Below, in pieces: positions 24,766-35,505 of a DNA stretch of 64,000 bases (position 1 is its first letter; the number at the start of each line of letters is the position of its first letter). The position numbers and the translations under genes were made by a program. The stretch is taken from assembly GCF_002896875.1 (NCBI RefSeq), contig NZ_CP023278.1:6844501-6908500 (forward strand), written 5' to 3'. The stretch comes from Nostoc sp. CENA543 (lineage in GTDB: Bacteria; Cyanobacteriota; Cyanobacteriia; Cyanobacteriales; Nostocaceae). Below the pieces are notes generated by a model. The model had not been told where the DNA came from and did not search any database. It was given only the letters and a program-made list of their open reading frames with translations.

Positions 24766-27700
24766 TCAACCCGTATTTCTCATTCCCGCCGCAATACCGT
24801 TGATGGTTAAGAGTGCGCCTCTGAGTAATTCGCCTTTGCTGTAACGTGAATGAATTACACCAGGGGTAGCAATATTTTTCGACTGGCGCAGGCGTTTGAG
24901 GAGAGAAACTTGGATAAATCCCAGGGGGACGATTGTACCGTTACGTAATTGTACGGAACGTTGCAGTACAGGATCACCGTCTAATAATCGACCATGTTCG
25001 GTGATTTTCAAGACTAAATCTCTAGTGAGATAAAATTCACTGGCGATTTGCTCAAATACTATCTCAAATCTGGCTTTATCTTCTGGGTTAGCTAACTCCT
25101 GGACGTAGTGACGCGCCATTTGCATATCTACTTTTGCCAAAGTCATTTCGGCTTTGGAAATGACCATTTTGAAGAATGGCCATTTCACGTAAAAGTAGCG
25201 GAGGAGTTTGAGGTGTTCTTCTGGTTCTTCACTCAAAAACTCTTGTAAAGCTGTCCCGACACCATACCAAGAAGGTAGCAAAAAGCGCGTTTGTGTCCAG
25301 CTAAATACCCAGGGGATAGCGCGGAGACTGCTTAAGTCTTTTTTCCCGGAGGGACGACGGGCGGGACGGGAACTGATTTGGAGTTGGCTGATTTCTTCGA
25401 TGGGGGTGACTTGGTGGAAGAAATCAATAAAATCCGGTTGTTCGTAGATTAAAGCACGATAATGCTGTCTGGAGCGTGCTGCTAATTCTTCCATAATTTC
25501 GTTCCAAGGTTCGATATCATCAAACCCTGTCCGTAATAAGCTGGCTTGAATTACCGCCGTGGTGATGGTTTCTAGGTTGTATAAAGCCAAGTCCAGCAAG
25601 GAGTATTTGGAAGCTAAAACTTCCCCTTGTTCAGTAATTTTGATGCGCCCGTTAATGCTGTGGCCTGGTTGTGCCAAAATCGCTTCGTGGGCTGGGCCGC
25701 CACCTCTCCCGACAGAACCGCCGCGTCCGTGGAAAATCCGCAGGTTTACGCCGTATTCTTCAGCAATTTTCTGGAGGGATTTTTGGGCTTTGTGAATTTC
25801 CCAGTTACTACTTAAAAAGCCTGAGTCTTTGTTGCTGTCAGAATAACCCAGCATCACTTCCTGTAAGTCGGGAGTGAGGGAAAACGCTTCAGTGGGGAGA
25901 GGAAGATGGGGAGAGGGGGGAAGGGCTTCTTGGCTACCGTTGAGGGCGGCGTAACCACCTGCTAATAAAGCGCGATACAAAGGTAGTTCAAATAATTGCC
26001 GCATAATGCTGCGGGAACGTTGCAAGTCTTCCACTGTTTCAAATAATGGTACAACTTGAATTGTCCCCACGGCGATCGCTGGGTCAAATAATCTGGCTTC
26101 TTTGGCTAACAGCAAAACTTCTAGTACGTCGCTGACTTGGCGACACATACTAATAATGTAGGTTTTGCAGATGTTCACCCCAAATTCCTGCTGTAGCGAT
26201 CGCACTATGCGGAAGGTTTTAACGACATCATTAGTTTTGTCGGAAAATGGCAATTCGGCGGAAATTAGAGGGCGACGAGTTTGTAGTTCACTGGTTAACC
26301 ACTGTACACGCTGTTCTTCTGTCAGGTCGTTGTAAGATTGGGGCAGAATTTGCAGGTATTCCAGAATCTCATTTAATGCGTCTGAGTGTCGGGACGATTC
26401 TTGGCGGATATCTAATTGGGTAAGATTAAAGTCAAAAATTTCGACTTGGCAGATGAGATTATCTAATTCCCGACAACTTAATCCCGTTTCCGTCAAGTTA
26501 CGCTGAATTAACCGCAGTTCCGCCAAAAACTCGGCCCCAGAACGATACATAGGGCTATCTTCATTAGTGGGAGTTTCGCCCTTGTATAAAGCTAAATTGC
26601 GATCGCAGGTATTTTCCAACCGCTTCAACACATAAGATAGTTTCAAGCGATAGGGTTCTTGGCGATATCTTAAAGCCAATGCGTCGTAAACTTCGCTTAA
26701 CTGGGACTGATCTAACTCTAAAGATTCCAGCAAATCTGGTAACACATCACTCCAGTGCATGGAAATACTCAGTAACTCAATCAATTGCTTGACTGACTTG
26801 ATATATCTCTCTAGCACCATTTTGCGCTGATAACAGGCTGTTTGCCAGGTAACTTCCGGTGTCACCGAGGGATTTCCATCCCTATCTGAACCCACCCAAG
26901 AACCAAAGGAACAAAAATCTGTGCTGGGTGGTTCTAACCAAGGAAATGTTTTCCCCAAAGCATACTTGAAGCGTTTATATAGTTGGGGAATTCCATCAAA
27001 TAAAACCTCTTGGAAGTAGTGCAGGGCATAATCTACTTCATCTAATACCGTGGGTTTAAACTGGTGCAATTCATCAGTCCGCCACCAGAGGCGAATTTCT
27101 TCGAGGAGTTTTTCCCGAATTTCTCCAGCTTCCCAAGGATAGCCACCGCCATTATTATTACGTGTTTCTACTGAGTCAAGTTGCTGTAATAGCTTCACTA
27201 CTTGGCGTTGTTTATCGCGGATAGTGTGGCGGACAATTTCCGTGGGGTGGGCTGTGAAGACTAGACGGACATCTAGCTGGGAAATTAAGCGTTGAATTTG
27301 TTGGGGAGGAACATTCAACTTTTGCAGTAAAGGAAACAGGGCGGCAAAAGTCCCTCTTTGTCTGTTCTGTTCTCTAGAAGAACCATTTTTCGCTAGCCAG
27401 TCCATGCTACCGCCACCATTGAAGATGACATCATCTTCATTTTGGTTAGAGGAGTAGTTGATATTGTGAGAATTTTCTTGCTGGGGTAGTTCTTGTTCGG
27501 CTTCAGAATAGCGAGTTAACTGCTGCCGTTGTTCATATTCCTGCTCTATGATGTTGATCAACTGAAAATACAAAGCAAAACCCCGTGCTGCGCGGATTGC
27601 TTCATTAATATTTAACTGTTCAATCAACTTGACAGCAGAAACAGCTTGGTCTTTTGTAGCTTGTCCCTCTGGTGAACACAAATCGCGTAACTGACGCAAC

Positions 27701-27843
27701 AAATCCACCATATTTTGCCCACATTCTTGTCGGAGTACGGACTCCCACAATTCTTCTACAATTTGCAGACGGTGACGCAAAAATAATTCTGAGGTAGGGT
27801 ACAAATTGGCAGATTCAGATAAAGAGTATAAAACAGAACTCAT
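24766..27843 (-). CDS. ppc: Phosphoenolpyruvate carboxylase
   Basis: 1025-residue enzyme that fixes bicarbonate onto PEP to give oxaloacetate. Catalytic marks: [18 protein letters not shown] (His and Arg), [53 protein letters not shown], and the C-terminal AAGMRNTG. Cyanobacterial insertion near residues 118-170. An extra proline-rich stretch [17 protein letters not shown] sits just before QEVMLGYSD (nt about 25880-25930) and is encoded by GGGGAGAGG-type repeats. Single gene, start ATG at 27843. Confidence 0.95.
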   Translation of the reverse strand: MSSVLYSLSESANLYPTSELFLRHRLQIVEELWESVLRQECGQNMVDLLRQLRDLCSPEGQATKDQAVSAVKLIEQLNINEAIRAARGFALYFQLINIIEQEYEQRQQLTRYSEAEQELPQQENSHNINYSSNQNEDDVIFNGGGSMDWLAKNGSSREQNRQRGTFAALFPLLQKLNVPPQQIQRLISQLDVRLVFTAHPTEIVRHTIRDKQRQVVKLLQQLDSVETRNNNGGGYPWEAGEIREKLLEEIRLWWRTDELHQFKPTVLDEVDYALHYFQEVLFDGIPQLYKRFKYALGKTFPWLEPPSTDFCSFGSWVGSDRDGNPSVTPEVTWQTACYQRKMVLERYIKSVKQLIELLSISMHWSDVLPDLLESLELDQSQLSEVYDALALRYRQEPYRLKLSYVLKRLENTCDRNLALYKGETPTNEDSPMYRSGAEFLAELRLIQRNLTETGLSCRELDNLICQVEIFDFNLTQLDIRQESSRHSDALNEILEYLQILPQSYNDLTEEQRVQWLTSELQTRRPLISAELPFSDKTNDVVKTFRIVRSLQQEFGVNICKTYIISMCRQVSDVLEVLLLAKEARLFDPAIAVGTIQVVPLFETVEDLQRSRSIMRQLFELPLYRALLAGGYAALNGSQEALPPSPHLPLPTEAFSLTPDLQEVMLGYSDSNKDSGFLSSNWEIHKAQKSLQKIAEEYGVNLRIFHGRGGSVGRGGGPAHEAILAQPGHSINGRIKITEQGEVLASKYSLLDLALYNLETITTAVIQASLLRTGFDDIEPWNEIMEELAARSRQHYRALIYEQPDFIDFFHQVTPIEEISQLQISSRPARRPSGKKDLSSLRAIPWVFSWTQTRFLLPSWYGVGTALQEFLSEEPEEHLKLLRYFYVKWPFFKMVISKAEMTLAKVDMQMARHYVQELANPEDKARFEIVFEQIASEFYLTRDLVLKITEHGRLLDGDPVLQRSVQLRNGTIVPLGFIQVSLLKRLRQSKNIATPGVIHSRYSKGELLRGALLTINGIAAGMRNTG

Positions 27844-27882
27844 ATTGTTTCTCTTGTGAAGCCGATCGCTTGCGTTTCATTA

Positions 27883-27919
27883 GGGGTGTAGGGGTGTAAG
27901 GGTGTAAGGGTGTAAGGGT
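27883..27919. repeat. Tandem heptamer GGGTGTA(A/G)
   Basis: About five copies of GGGTGTAG/GGGTGTAA upstream of ppc; a C-rich complement (CACCCC-type) is at 28012-28050. The same unit also occurs at 892-930 and 48858-48873. The rest of 27844-28297 holds no convincing gene, only repeats such as GAGTGCT (28186-28225). Confidence 0.7.
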
Positions 27920-28297
27920 TGAAGGTGTTGGGACGGGGATTGAAAAAAAACCCAACATAGTCGCCCCAAGGAGTAGGGCTTTTAACCCAAGGGTTAGTTT
28001 GGGGCTACTTCCCCCTACACCCCCACACCCCTGCACCCCTATACCCGCCCCAACTGGGCTTGGTAATTCAAAATTCAAAAATCAAAAATCTTAATTTAGG
28101 AAGGATTTTTGGGTATCTTGAATCATGATTTTGTGGATATCGCGTTGAGCAATGTTTGGTAAGTATATTTTTTAATGTTGGAGTAGTGAGTGAGTGCTGA
28201 GTGCTGAGTGGCAAGTGCTGAGTGATGAGTAAATGTATTTTCTCCTTTTCTCAATGCCCCATGCCCCCTGCCCCCTGCCCCCTGCCCTCCACCTCTT

Positions 28298-28525
28298 TCA
28301 TTCTGTGTCATCAGGAAAAGGAAGAATTGGCAAGCGATCGCCGCGAAATAATTCTTCACTGGCTTGCCCTATAGATTCTAGGGCGTTTACTGAAACTTTC
28401 CCTGCACTCAGGAGCATTAGTATAGACGCTGAACCCATTTGGACAAGGAGAGATTGAGGAATGGTAAACAGAACCAAATTCAATCCGGTATTAGCTACGG
28501 TGGACTGTTGAGTAGTAGGAGGCAT
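28298..28525 (-). CDS. Small hypothetical protein
   Basis: 75 residues from the ATG at 28525 (a TTG eight codons earlier is possible). A hydrophobic stretch LNLVLFTIPQSLLVQMGSAS then ILMLLSAGKVSVNALESIG, ending LFRGDRLPILPFPDDTE. It looks like a real small protein because of the composition and the Pro-rich tail; function unknown. No clear ribosome site. Confidence 0.5.
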   Translation of the reverse strand: MPPTTQQSTVANTGLNLVLFTIPQSLLVQMGSASILMLLSAGKVSVNALESIGQASEELFRGDRLPILPFPDDTE

Positions 28526-28697
28526 GGTTTGTTGTGAATGATTGTTCAAAGAGTAGAATAAAACGCAAAACTCAAAATCTGTATGACTGACAACCTTATA
28601 AGACTATTTTGTCCCACTTAGCAAGCCAAGAAGGTAACAAATGTGTTAACAAGAAACTCCAAAATGTGATAGACCTATGGTTTTAGTTTACAGGTGG

Positions 28698-28818
28698 AGT
28701 CAATAGTCAATAGTCATTAGTCATTAGTCATTAGTCATTAGTTATTAGCTATTAGTTATTAGTCAATGTTTTTTCCCAATCCCCAGTCCCCAGTCCCCAA
28801 TCCCCAATCCCCAGTCCC
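28698..28818. repeat. Heptamer repeats (GTCATTA) then CCCCAGT/CCCCAAT repeats
   Basis: GTCAATA and GTCATTA units in tandem (28698-28763), followed by CCCCAGT/CCCCAAT units (28777-28818). Both are the heptamer class seen elsewhere in the window. They end 25 bp before the start of the DUF1574 gene. Confidence 0.8.
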
Positions 28819-28843
28819 TGTGTTCCTTTATAGTTAACTGCCC

Positions 28844-31822
28844 ATGAAAACATTACTATCAGATAGTCAGCAATCCTTATTGCAATGGGTCAGCCAAGCA
28901 ACGGGGATTAATACTTTAGGGGTAAAAGTCCGATTACGGGGAAATGACCTCCATATTTTATGTGAAGGTTCTGAGTGTCCCCGACGCTGGCGGACTCTAT
29001 ATGATTTGCTGCACGCACTCCAGCAGACAGATTTAGATGCTCTCACCAGTTACGAACAACCCTCAATATACCAAGTATTTGTCTACGGACGAAAGAAAGG
29101 GGAATATCGTCCCGAATGGTGTCATAAAGTTTACCTGAATCAACTAGACCGTCATCTAGAACAGGTCGAAAAGGCCATGTTAGAAGATGCGGCGAAAGCC
29201 CCTGGTGGGGCGTTGATTCTCTCTAATGAAAGTTTGGCACGTCGGGGAGATCCCAATGCGATCGCCCGTTATCTCAGTGAAACTCTGAGTGCAATGGGTG
29301 TGGCGGTACAGGTAAAGGTCAAACAGTCTGAAACCAGTGATGATCATCAAGCGGCTTCAGAACGCTTATGGATTTTATGTCAGTCGAGTTACAGTCCCGA
29401 TCCTTCCTTGTTGGCTGAACCCATAGCCCACAAGTTACGTCAGCTAAAGCTATCTGGCTACAAGGACGCGGTAATTGTTTCCCAAATTAGCGGCGAAAAC
29501 AAGCACGAATGGCGGTTACGCATCGATTTAACACCGCCAGAGGTGATGCTGAAGGAATGGGCGCGTTGGGGTGATGTGCAGGCGATCGCGCGGCTATTGA
29601 TGGCGGTATTATCAGAGTTTGCAGTGACTGTGCAGGTTTCGCTACAAGAATCAACCCTACACATCTTTTGTTTACCTAATGCTGATGCCACAGTCCCAAA
29701 TAAAGCTTTTTGTCTAGAAAAAATATCACAGCAATTAGAGGCGATCGCACCCCAAGGTATTCTTGCGGCTACGGTTTACGGACAAAAAACCCATGATGAT
29801 ACACAACCAGACTGGATTGATTGGCTAACTCTACCCGCCAAGGAATATCCAGCTTTGGCGACTCCCGCTTTAGAATTGGCGGCTGAAGGTGATGAACCAG
29901 CAATTATTTTCCTTCTCGAACGCTTACTAAATCCCAATTTAGATCGCAAGTTAAAAACCGGCGGCTTGCGGGTGCTACTGCTAAGAAAAGATGATTTATT
30001 TCACATCATGTGTGATGCACCCATCTGTCCCAGCCGTAAACAAGTCGCCCCGAAAGTTACCCAATTGATTCGCCAACTCAAAATTTCCGGGATTGCGGGA
30101 GTGCGGGTTTATGGTAGACGTTCAGGGAATAAAGAACCTTTTTGGCATCATGGTGTAGATTTAGCCCAACGTCAAAGATTAGTCCCAGAAGCTACCCCAG
30201 AATTCGCTGCCACGGCTGAATATGTGGGCGAATTAATCAACCAAGACAACGACGAACCGATTTTACGTCCTGACTTAACTACAGAAGAAGTTCAAAGTTT
30301 CGTTAGTGAAGTAGCACGCGATTGGGTAACGACTACAACTAACACTGTTAGAAAATGGTTTTTAGGTAGTCAGTTATTCACAGAAAGCGACCAATCAACT
30401 AACCCCATTCCTGATGCTCAAGGTGTGAAAGTCGCCTTAGTATGGGGGACTTTAGGATTGTTACTCACCTTGCAAACCGATTGGGTGCTAGGTTACATAG
30501 TTTCTCGCACCACACCCAGTTCATCCCAGGTGAAAAATATTCCATCACCTGAACCAAAGTCACCTGTTAGTACCAGAGAAACATCCAACTCCAGAACCGC
30601 ATTTTTCACCACCAATTCCCAAAAGTCAAATCAAGCTTTTAACTCCTCTGGGTTTACTCAAGCAGAAGATGATGTCACCGCCACCCCTGCAAATAATAAA
30701 GCCAACGCCACAGCAATTTTATTGGCGGCGCGGTCTTCCATGCCCAGTTTTAATGTCCGACAATTAGATGAACAATTAGCCCTCTACAGACAACGCATCG
30801 CCAAAAATGGTAAACCCGCCGATGTGTTAATTATTGGTTCTTCCCGTGCATTAAGGGGAGTTGATCCAGCCGCATTATCTAAAGCCTTAGCCCGTCAAGG
30901 TTATCCCAATGTGGATGTATTTAACTTTGGCATTAACGGGGCAACTTCCCAAGTCGTCGATTTTGTCCTTCGTCAAGTTTTGCAACCTTCCGAACTACCC
31001 AAATTAATTTTGTGGGCGGATGGTTCTCGCGCCTTTAATGGTGGTCGTGATGACCTCACATTTAAAGCGATCGCCAATTCTCCAGGTTATGAATATGTGT
31101 TAAAACAAGCAAAAACATCTGAAAACAATGATGAATCTTCAACTAATCAGGAAAAATCCCCACCAGTTGCCAAAAAAACACCCCAAAAAGAGATTAATAA
31201 TTATCAAGTCATTAATAAATGGTTAAACCAAAACCTAGCCAAACTTTCCGTCAGCTATCAACACCGTGAGCAAATTCAAGGTTTATTCCACAAACAACTA
31301 GAATCTCTACCCATATTGAAAACATCTCCAAAAACATCCTTATCATCCGATATCACAACCAATAATGCTGAAGATGATAGCACCTTGACACAAGCCGTAG
31401 ACTTTGATGGGTTTCTCCCGTTATCTATCCGGTTTCACCCAGCAAGGTACTATCAAAAACATTCCAGAGTTACAGGTAATTACGACAACGACTATAAAAA
31501 TTTCCAATTAGGAGGAGAACAAGACGCAGCCTTTCAGGATGTTTTGCAATTTACCCAATCGCAAAATATCCCCCTAGTCTTCATTAACTTACCCTTAACC
31601 GATGAATATTTAGACGCATTTCGTCGCCAAAACGAACAAGAATTTCAAACATATATGTTGCGATTAGCAACTAACCCCAACTTTATTTATAGAGATTTAA
31701 GTCAACTTTTCCCCCAAAACAACGACAACTTTTCCGACCCCAGCCACCTCAATCGTTTTGGTGCTTACGAAGTCTCACAAAAACTAGCCAATGATCCGAT
31801 GATTCCCTGGCCTGTGAAGTAA
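28844..31822 (+). CDS. DUF1574-type protein with C-terminal SGNH-like domain
   Basis: 992 residues. The first about 450 residues contain four copies of a domain of roughly 100 residues: a strand (VKVRLRGNDLHILCEG), a cysteine-bearing turn, a helix, then VFVYGRKKGEYRPEW or VRVYGRRSGNKEPFW. A membrane helix follows at about 525-545 (GVKVALVWGTLGLLLTL). The C-terminal part begins DVLIIGSSRALRGVDP, a GSS motif of SGNH-type O-acyl hydrolase/transferases, and ends FSDPSHLNRFGAYEVS with the catalytic-type DxxH. An MBOAT acyltransferase gene follows 137 bp downstream. The pair likely O-acylates an extracellular polysaccharide, as AlgI/AlgJ pairs do. Substrate unknown. Confidence 0.8.
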   Translation: MKTLLSDSQQSLLQWVSQATGINTLGVKVRLRGNDLHILCEGSECPRRWRTLYDLLHALQQTDLDALTSYEQPSIYQVFVYGRKKGEYRPEWCHKVYLNQLDRHLEQVEKAMLEDAAKAPGGALILSNESLARRGDPNAIARYLSETLSAMGVAVQVKVKQSETSDDHQAASERLWILCQSSYSPDPSLLAEPIAHKLRQLKLSGYKDAVIVSQISGENKHEWRLRIDLTPPEVMLKEWARWGDVQAIARLLMAVLSEFAVTVQVSLQESTLHIFCLPNADATVPNKAFCLEKISQQLEAIAPQGILAATVYGQKTHDDTQPDWIDWLTLPAKEYPALATPALELAAEGDEPAIIFLLERLLNPNLDRKLKTGGLRVLLLRKDDLFHIMCDAPICPSRKQVAPKVTQLIRQLKISGIAGVRVYGRRSGNKEPFWHHGVDLAQRQRLVPEATPEFAATAEYVGELINQDNDEPILRPDLTTEEVQSFVSEVARDWVTTTTNTVRKWFLGSQLFTESDQSTNPIPDAQGVKVALVWGTLGLLLTLQTDWVLGYIVSRTTPSSSQVKNIPSPEPKSPVSTRETSNSRTAFFTTNSQKSNQAFNSSGFTQAEDDVTATPANNKANATAILLAARSSMPSFNVRQLDEQLALYRQRIAKNGKPADVLIIGSSRALRGVDPAALSKALARQGYPNVDVFNFGINGATSQVVDFVLRQVLQPSELPKLILWADGSRAFNGGRDDLTFKAIANSPGYEYVLKQAKTSENNDESSTNQEKSPPVAKKTPQKEINNYQVINKWLNQNLAKLSVSYQHREQIQGLFHKQLESLPILKTSPKTSLSSDITTNNAEDDSTLTQAVDFDGFLPLSIRFHPARYYQKHSRVTGNYDNDYKNFQLGGEQDAAFQDVLQFTQSQNIPLVFINLPLTDEYLDAFRRQNEQEFQTYMLRLATNPNFIYRDLSQLFPQNNDNFSDPSHLNRFGAYEVSQKLANDPMIPWPVK

Positions 31823-31955
31823 ATGAAATTGGTCATGGGGCATCGGGAATAGGTCATGGGGCATCGGGAATAGAGCATCGGGCATCAGACATAGCACAGG
31901 AATTTGATAACTAATGGCTAATGACTATTGACTATTGACTATTGACTATTAACTA
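31823..31955. repeat. Short repeats GGTCATGGGGCATCGGGAATA and heptamers
   Basis: Tandem GGTCATGGGGCATCGGGAAT (about 31832-31871), then TAATGAC-TATTGAC-type heptamers (31919-31952). They fill the gap before the MBOAT gene. Confidence 0.7.
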
Positions 31956-31959
31956 AAAT

Positions 31960-33459
31960 ATGGAATTAATATCTATCGTTTATGGGCTTTTTACCCTGAG
32001 TTTATTGGGTATTTATTGGGCTTTAGAAAAACCTCAAATGCGCCTAATGGCTATATTAATCGGTAGCATTTTTGCCTACTCGTCTTTAAATACTCAATAC
32101 ATACCTCTTTTATTAGCTCTAACCTTTATTAACTTTCAGTTTGGGCGAGAAATAGGGAAAAATACTTCGCCAGGAAAACATAACTTAGATTGGCAAATCT
32201 CTAATGAGGAATGGCAATTTGCCAATGTAGACTGGAATCAAAGACGATTAAAACTTTTGTGGCTAGGAGTTAGTTTAAACGTCTTAATCCTCTTAGGCTT
32301 TAAATATATAAATAGTGCGGTGGCAATGATTTTTGATAGTCCAGTTAGCACATCAGGTAATCTGTTTAAAGTCGTTGCACCTTTGGGAATATCTTTTTTT
32401 ACATTTGAATGTATCGCTTATTTGGTTGATGTCTATCGTGGTGCGCCTGCAAGTAATCAACTGCTGAAATTTGCCGCCTATAAATTATTTTTCCCCAAGC
32501 TAATATCAGGGCCAATTACGCGCTATCACAATTTTATTACGCAATTTAATTCACTAGAATTTCCTGCTACTAATAGAATTGCAGAAGCTCTATGGTTAAT
32601 TGCTAGAGGTGCTGTGAAAAAAGGCATTTTAGCAGACCGTCTCAGCATTTTTGTTGATTTGTGTTTTGGGAATCTGCAAAGGGCTGGAAGTAATGATTTG
32701 TGGCTGGCGACTTTGGCCTATGGTTTGCATTTGTATTTAGATTTTAGTGGCTACGTAGATATCGCCCGTGGTAGTGCTTTATTGTTTGGGTTGGTGCTAC
32801 CAGAAAATTTTGATTTCCCCTATTTCAGTACCAGTATTGCGGAATTTTGGCGACGTTGGCACATGACATTAGGTGATTGGTTACGGAATTATGTTTACTT
32901 TCCTTTGGGTGGTTCTCGTCAAGGTTTAACTCGCACCTGCTGGAATTTATTTATTGTCATGCTGATTGCCGGGATCTGGCATGGTTCTATCTGGACTTTT
33001 GTGGTTTGGGGTGCTTATCACGGTTTAGCTTTGGTGATACATCGACTCATGGATGCAATGAGCGATCGCTATGAGAAATTAGAGCAATTCTGGCAAAATC
33101 CTCTAGGCGTAGTTTTAGCTTGGTTCATTACCCAAATAATGGTATTTACTTCATGGATTTGGTTCCGTCTACCTAATCTGCAAGATTCTGTTTGGGTCTT
33201 TCAGCATTTGTGGAATCATCCTGCGGATTCGCAATTCTATCAAAAGGTTTATGTTGAAGCCCTCAACACTAGTCCTCATCAAATAGCCTGGATTATGGGT
33301 ATGTTAGCGGCTTTCATGGGTTTTACTTATATCTTCAAACGTCACCTCAAACTAGACATTAGTTGGCCGTTGAAGTTGGTGTTTGTACCTCTGTGTTTCT
33401 ATGCTGTGTGGTTGTTCGCGCCTGAAGGTAGCGTTCCCTTTGTTTACTTCAATTTCTAA
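31960..33459 (+). CDS. MBOAT-family O-acyltransferase
   Basis: 499 residues, about 11 membrane helices. Family marks: FFPKLISGPITRYHNF (the catalytic-region GPITRY), WRRWHMTLGDWLRNYVYFPLGGSR, and GIWHGSIWTFVVWGAYHG containing the conserved histidines. AlgI-like proteins transfer an acyl group across the membrane to a periplasmic partner. The DUF1574/SGNH protein encoded just upstream is the probable partner. It ends 106 bp before a clear terminator. Confidence 0.92.
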   Translation: MELISIVYGLFTLSLLGIYWALEKPQMRLMAILIGSIFAYSSLNTQYIPLLLALTFINFQFGREIGKNTSPGKHNLDWQISNEEWQFANVDWNQRRLKLLWLGVSLNVLILLGFKYINSAVAMIFDSPVSTSGNLFKVVAPLGISFFTFECIAYLVDVYRGAPASNQLLKFAAYKLFFPKLISGPITRYHNFITQFNSLEFPATNRIAEALWLIARGAVKKGILADRLSIFVDLCFGNLQRAGSNDLWLATLAYGLHLYLDFSGYVDIARGSALLFGLVLPENFDFPYFSTSIAEFWRRWHMTLGDWLRNYVYFPLGGSRQGLTRTCWNLFIVMLIAGIWHGSIWTFVVWGAYHGLALVIHRLMDAMSDRYEKLEQFWQNPLGVVLAWFITQIMVFTSWIWFRLPNLQDSVWVFQHLWNHPADSQFYQKVYVEALNTSPHQIAWIMGMLAAFMGFTYIFKRHLKLDISWPLKLVFVPLCFYAVWLFAPEGSVPFVYFNF

Positions 33460-33565
33460 CTACAATACCGCTAAAAGTTAATCACAGTCAGCACTGACAG
33501 GCATTGTGTATTTTTATAAAGTAATGAACTGTTTCTAAGCCTCTGATGTCAACGTACTGATCCTG

Positions 33566-33594
33566 AAAAACCCTGATTTCATCAGGGTTTTCGT
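33566..33594 (+). terminator. Terminator downstream of the MBOAT gene
   Basis: AAAAACCCTGAT (33566-33577) pairs with ATCAGGGTTTT (33581-33591). The T-run in the descending arm makes it usable on the plus strand. The rest of 33460-33874 is AT-rich, presumably the psbA promoter region; I cannot fix -35/-10 boxes. Confidence 0.75.
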
Positions 33595-33811
33595 TTTGAG
33601 AATTGTTGAGAAATATTACAGAAATGTATTTGCTTTTTGTCTTAATAAAAGTACATTATTCTTATTTATTAGTATTAAAGTCTGGAAGTTAGCCATTTCA
33701 AAGATAAATTGACTTTTAACAGTGTGAAGCGATCGCAATAAGCTTATTATTTGTTAATAACAATACAATAAACTTAATCAACAAAATAACGTAAATTCAT
33801 GTAGACTTTAA

Positions 33812-34957
<1,146 letters not shown>

Positions 34958-34979
34958 TTCTTCAAGCTTTTAGCTAAAC

Positions 34980-35012
34980 AAAAAGCGTTCCTCTCAGTGA
35001 GGGACGCTTTTT
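34980..35012 (+). terminator. Terminator of psbA
   Basis: AAAAAGCGTTCCTC (34980-34993) pairs with GAGGGACGCTTTTT (34999-35012); one G-T pair; T-run on the plus strand. A palindrome of the TGAGGAC type follows at 35033-35050. Confidence 0.9.
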
Positions 35013-35085
35013 GCTTTTGATTAAGTTAGTAGTGAGGACTTTAGTCCTCAAATACCTCTATACCCTGGTTAAAATCCCATCAAAC

Positions 35086-35355
35086 CTAAACTGTAGCTAA
35101 TTGCTTGAGTTGACTTTGTGGTGGTTCACTCAAAGTATTATGAGTAGAAATAGGCTCACTTTCAAACCATACGTAAGTTAATTCATACTCTGTAAATTTA
35201 TAACCAAAAGTAGCCGCAAAATTCACTATTTTGTTTGTGTCCCAATGCCAACTACCTAACAGACCTCTGTTAGAACAATTATTAAAGTATGCTTCATAAA
35301 TGGATGAATCTAACATCAAAACTTCATAAAAAGCATGAACTTGCTGTAACGACAT
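35086..35355 (-). CDS. Nif11-family protein
   Basis: 89 residues. MSLQQVHAFYEVLMLDSSIYEAYF is the Nif11 domain start, and FGYKFTEYELTYVW its end. Nif11 domains serve as leader regions for RiPP precursors (nitrile hydratase-like leader/Nif11) or as stand-alone proteins of unknown role. Here the tail (residues 65-89) ends PPQSQLKQLATV; there is no double-glycine cleavage site nor Cys/Ser/Thr-rich core, so a RiPP precursor is unlikely. No modification enzyme lies nearby. Confidence 0.8.
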   Translation of the reverse strand: MSLQQVHAFYEVLMLDSSIYEAYFNNCSNRGLLGSWHWDTNKIVNFAATFGYKFTEYELTYVWFESEPISTHNTLSEPPQSQLKQLATV

Positions 35356-35505
35356 AAAATTTTATCCCCGAAAGCTTTTATTTTTGTATTTAATAAGACC
35401 TACATTTAGTTGCTGAAATATTCCGGTTTGAATATTAGAGCCTTAACGAGTCTTTATTTATTTGAGAAAATAAAATTCTGGGGAAAACAATCGATTGATC
35501 TAACC

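Noticed and set aside
27815-28078. 87-codon frame upstream of ppc
   Set aside because: It is largely the translation of GGGTGTA tandem repeats (TPLHPYTPTPL) and overlaps the ppc start.
28123-28359. 78-codon frame with repeated HSALATQHSAL
   Set aside because: It is built from GAGTGCT repeats and overlaps the more plausible small protein gene.
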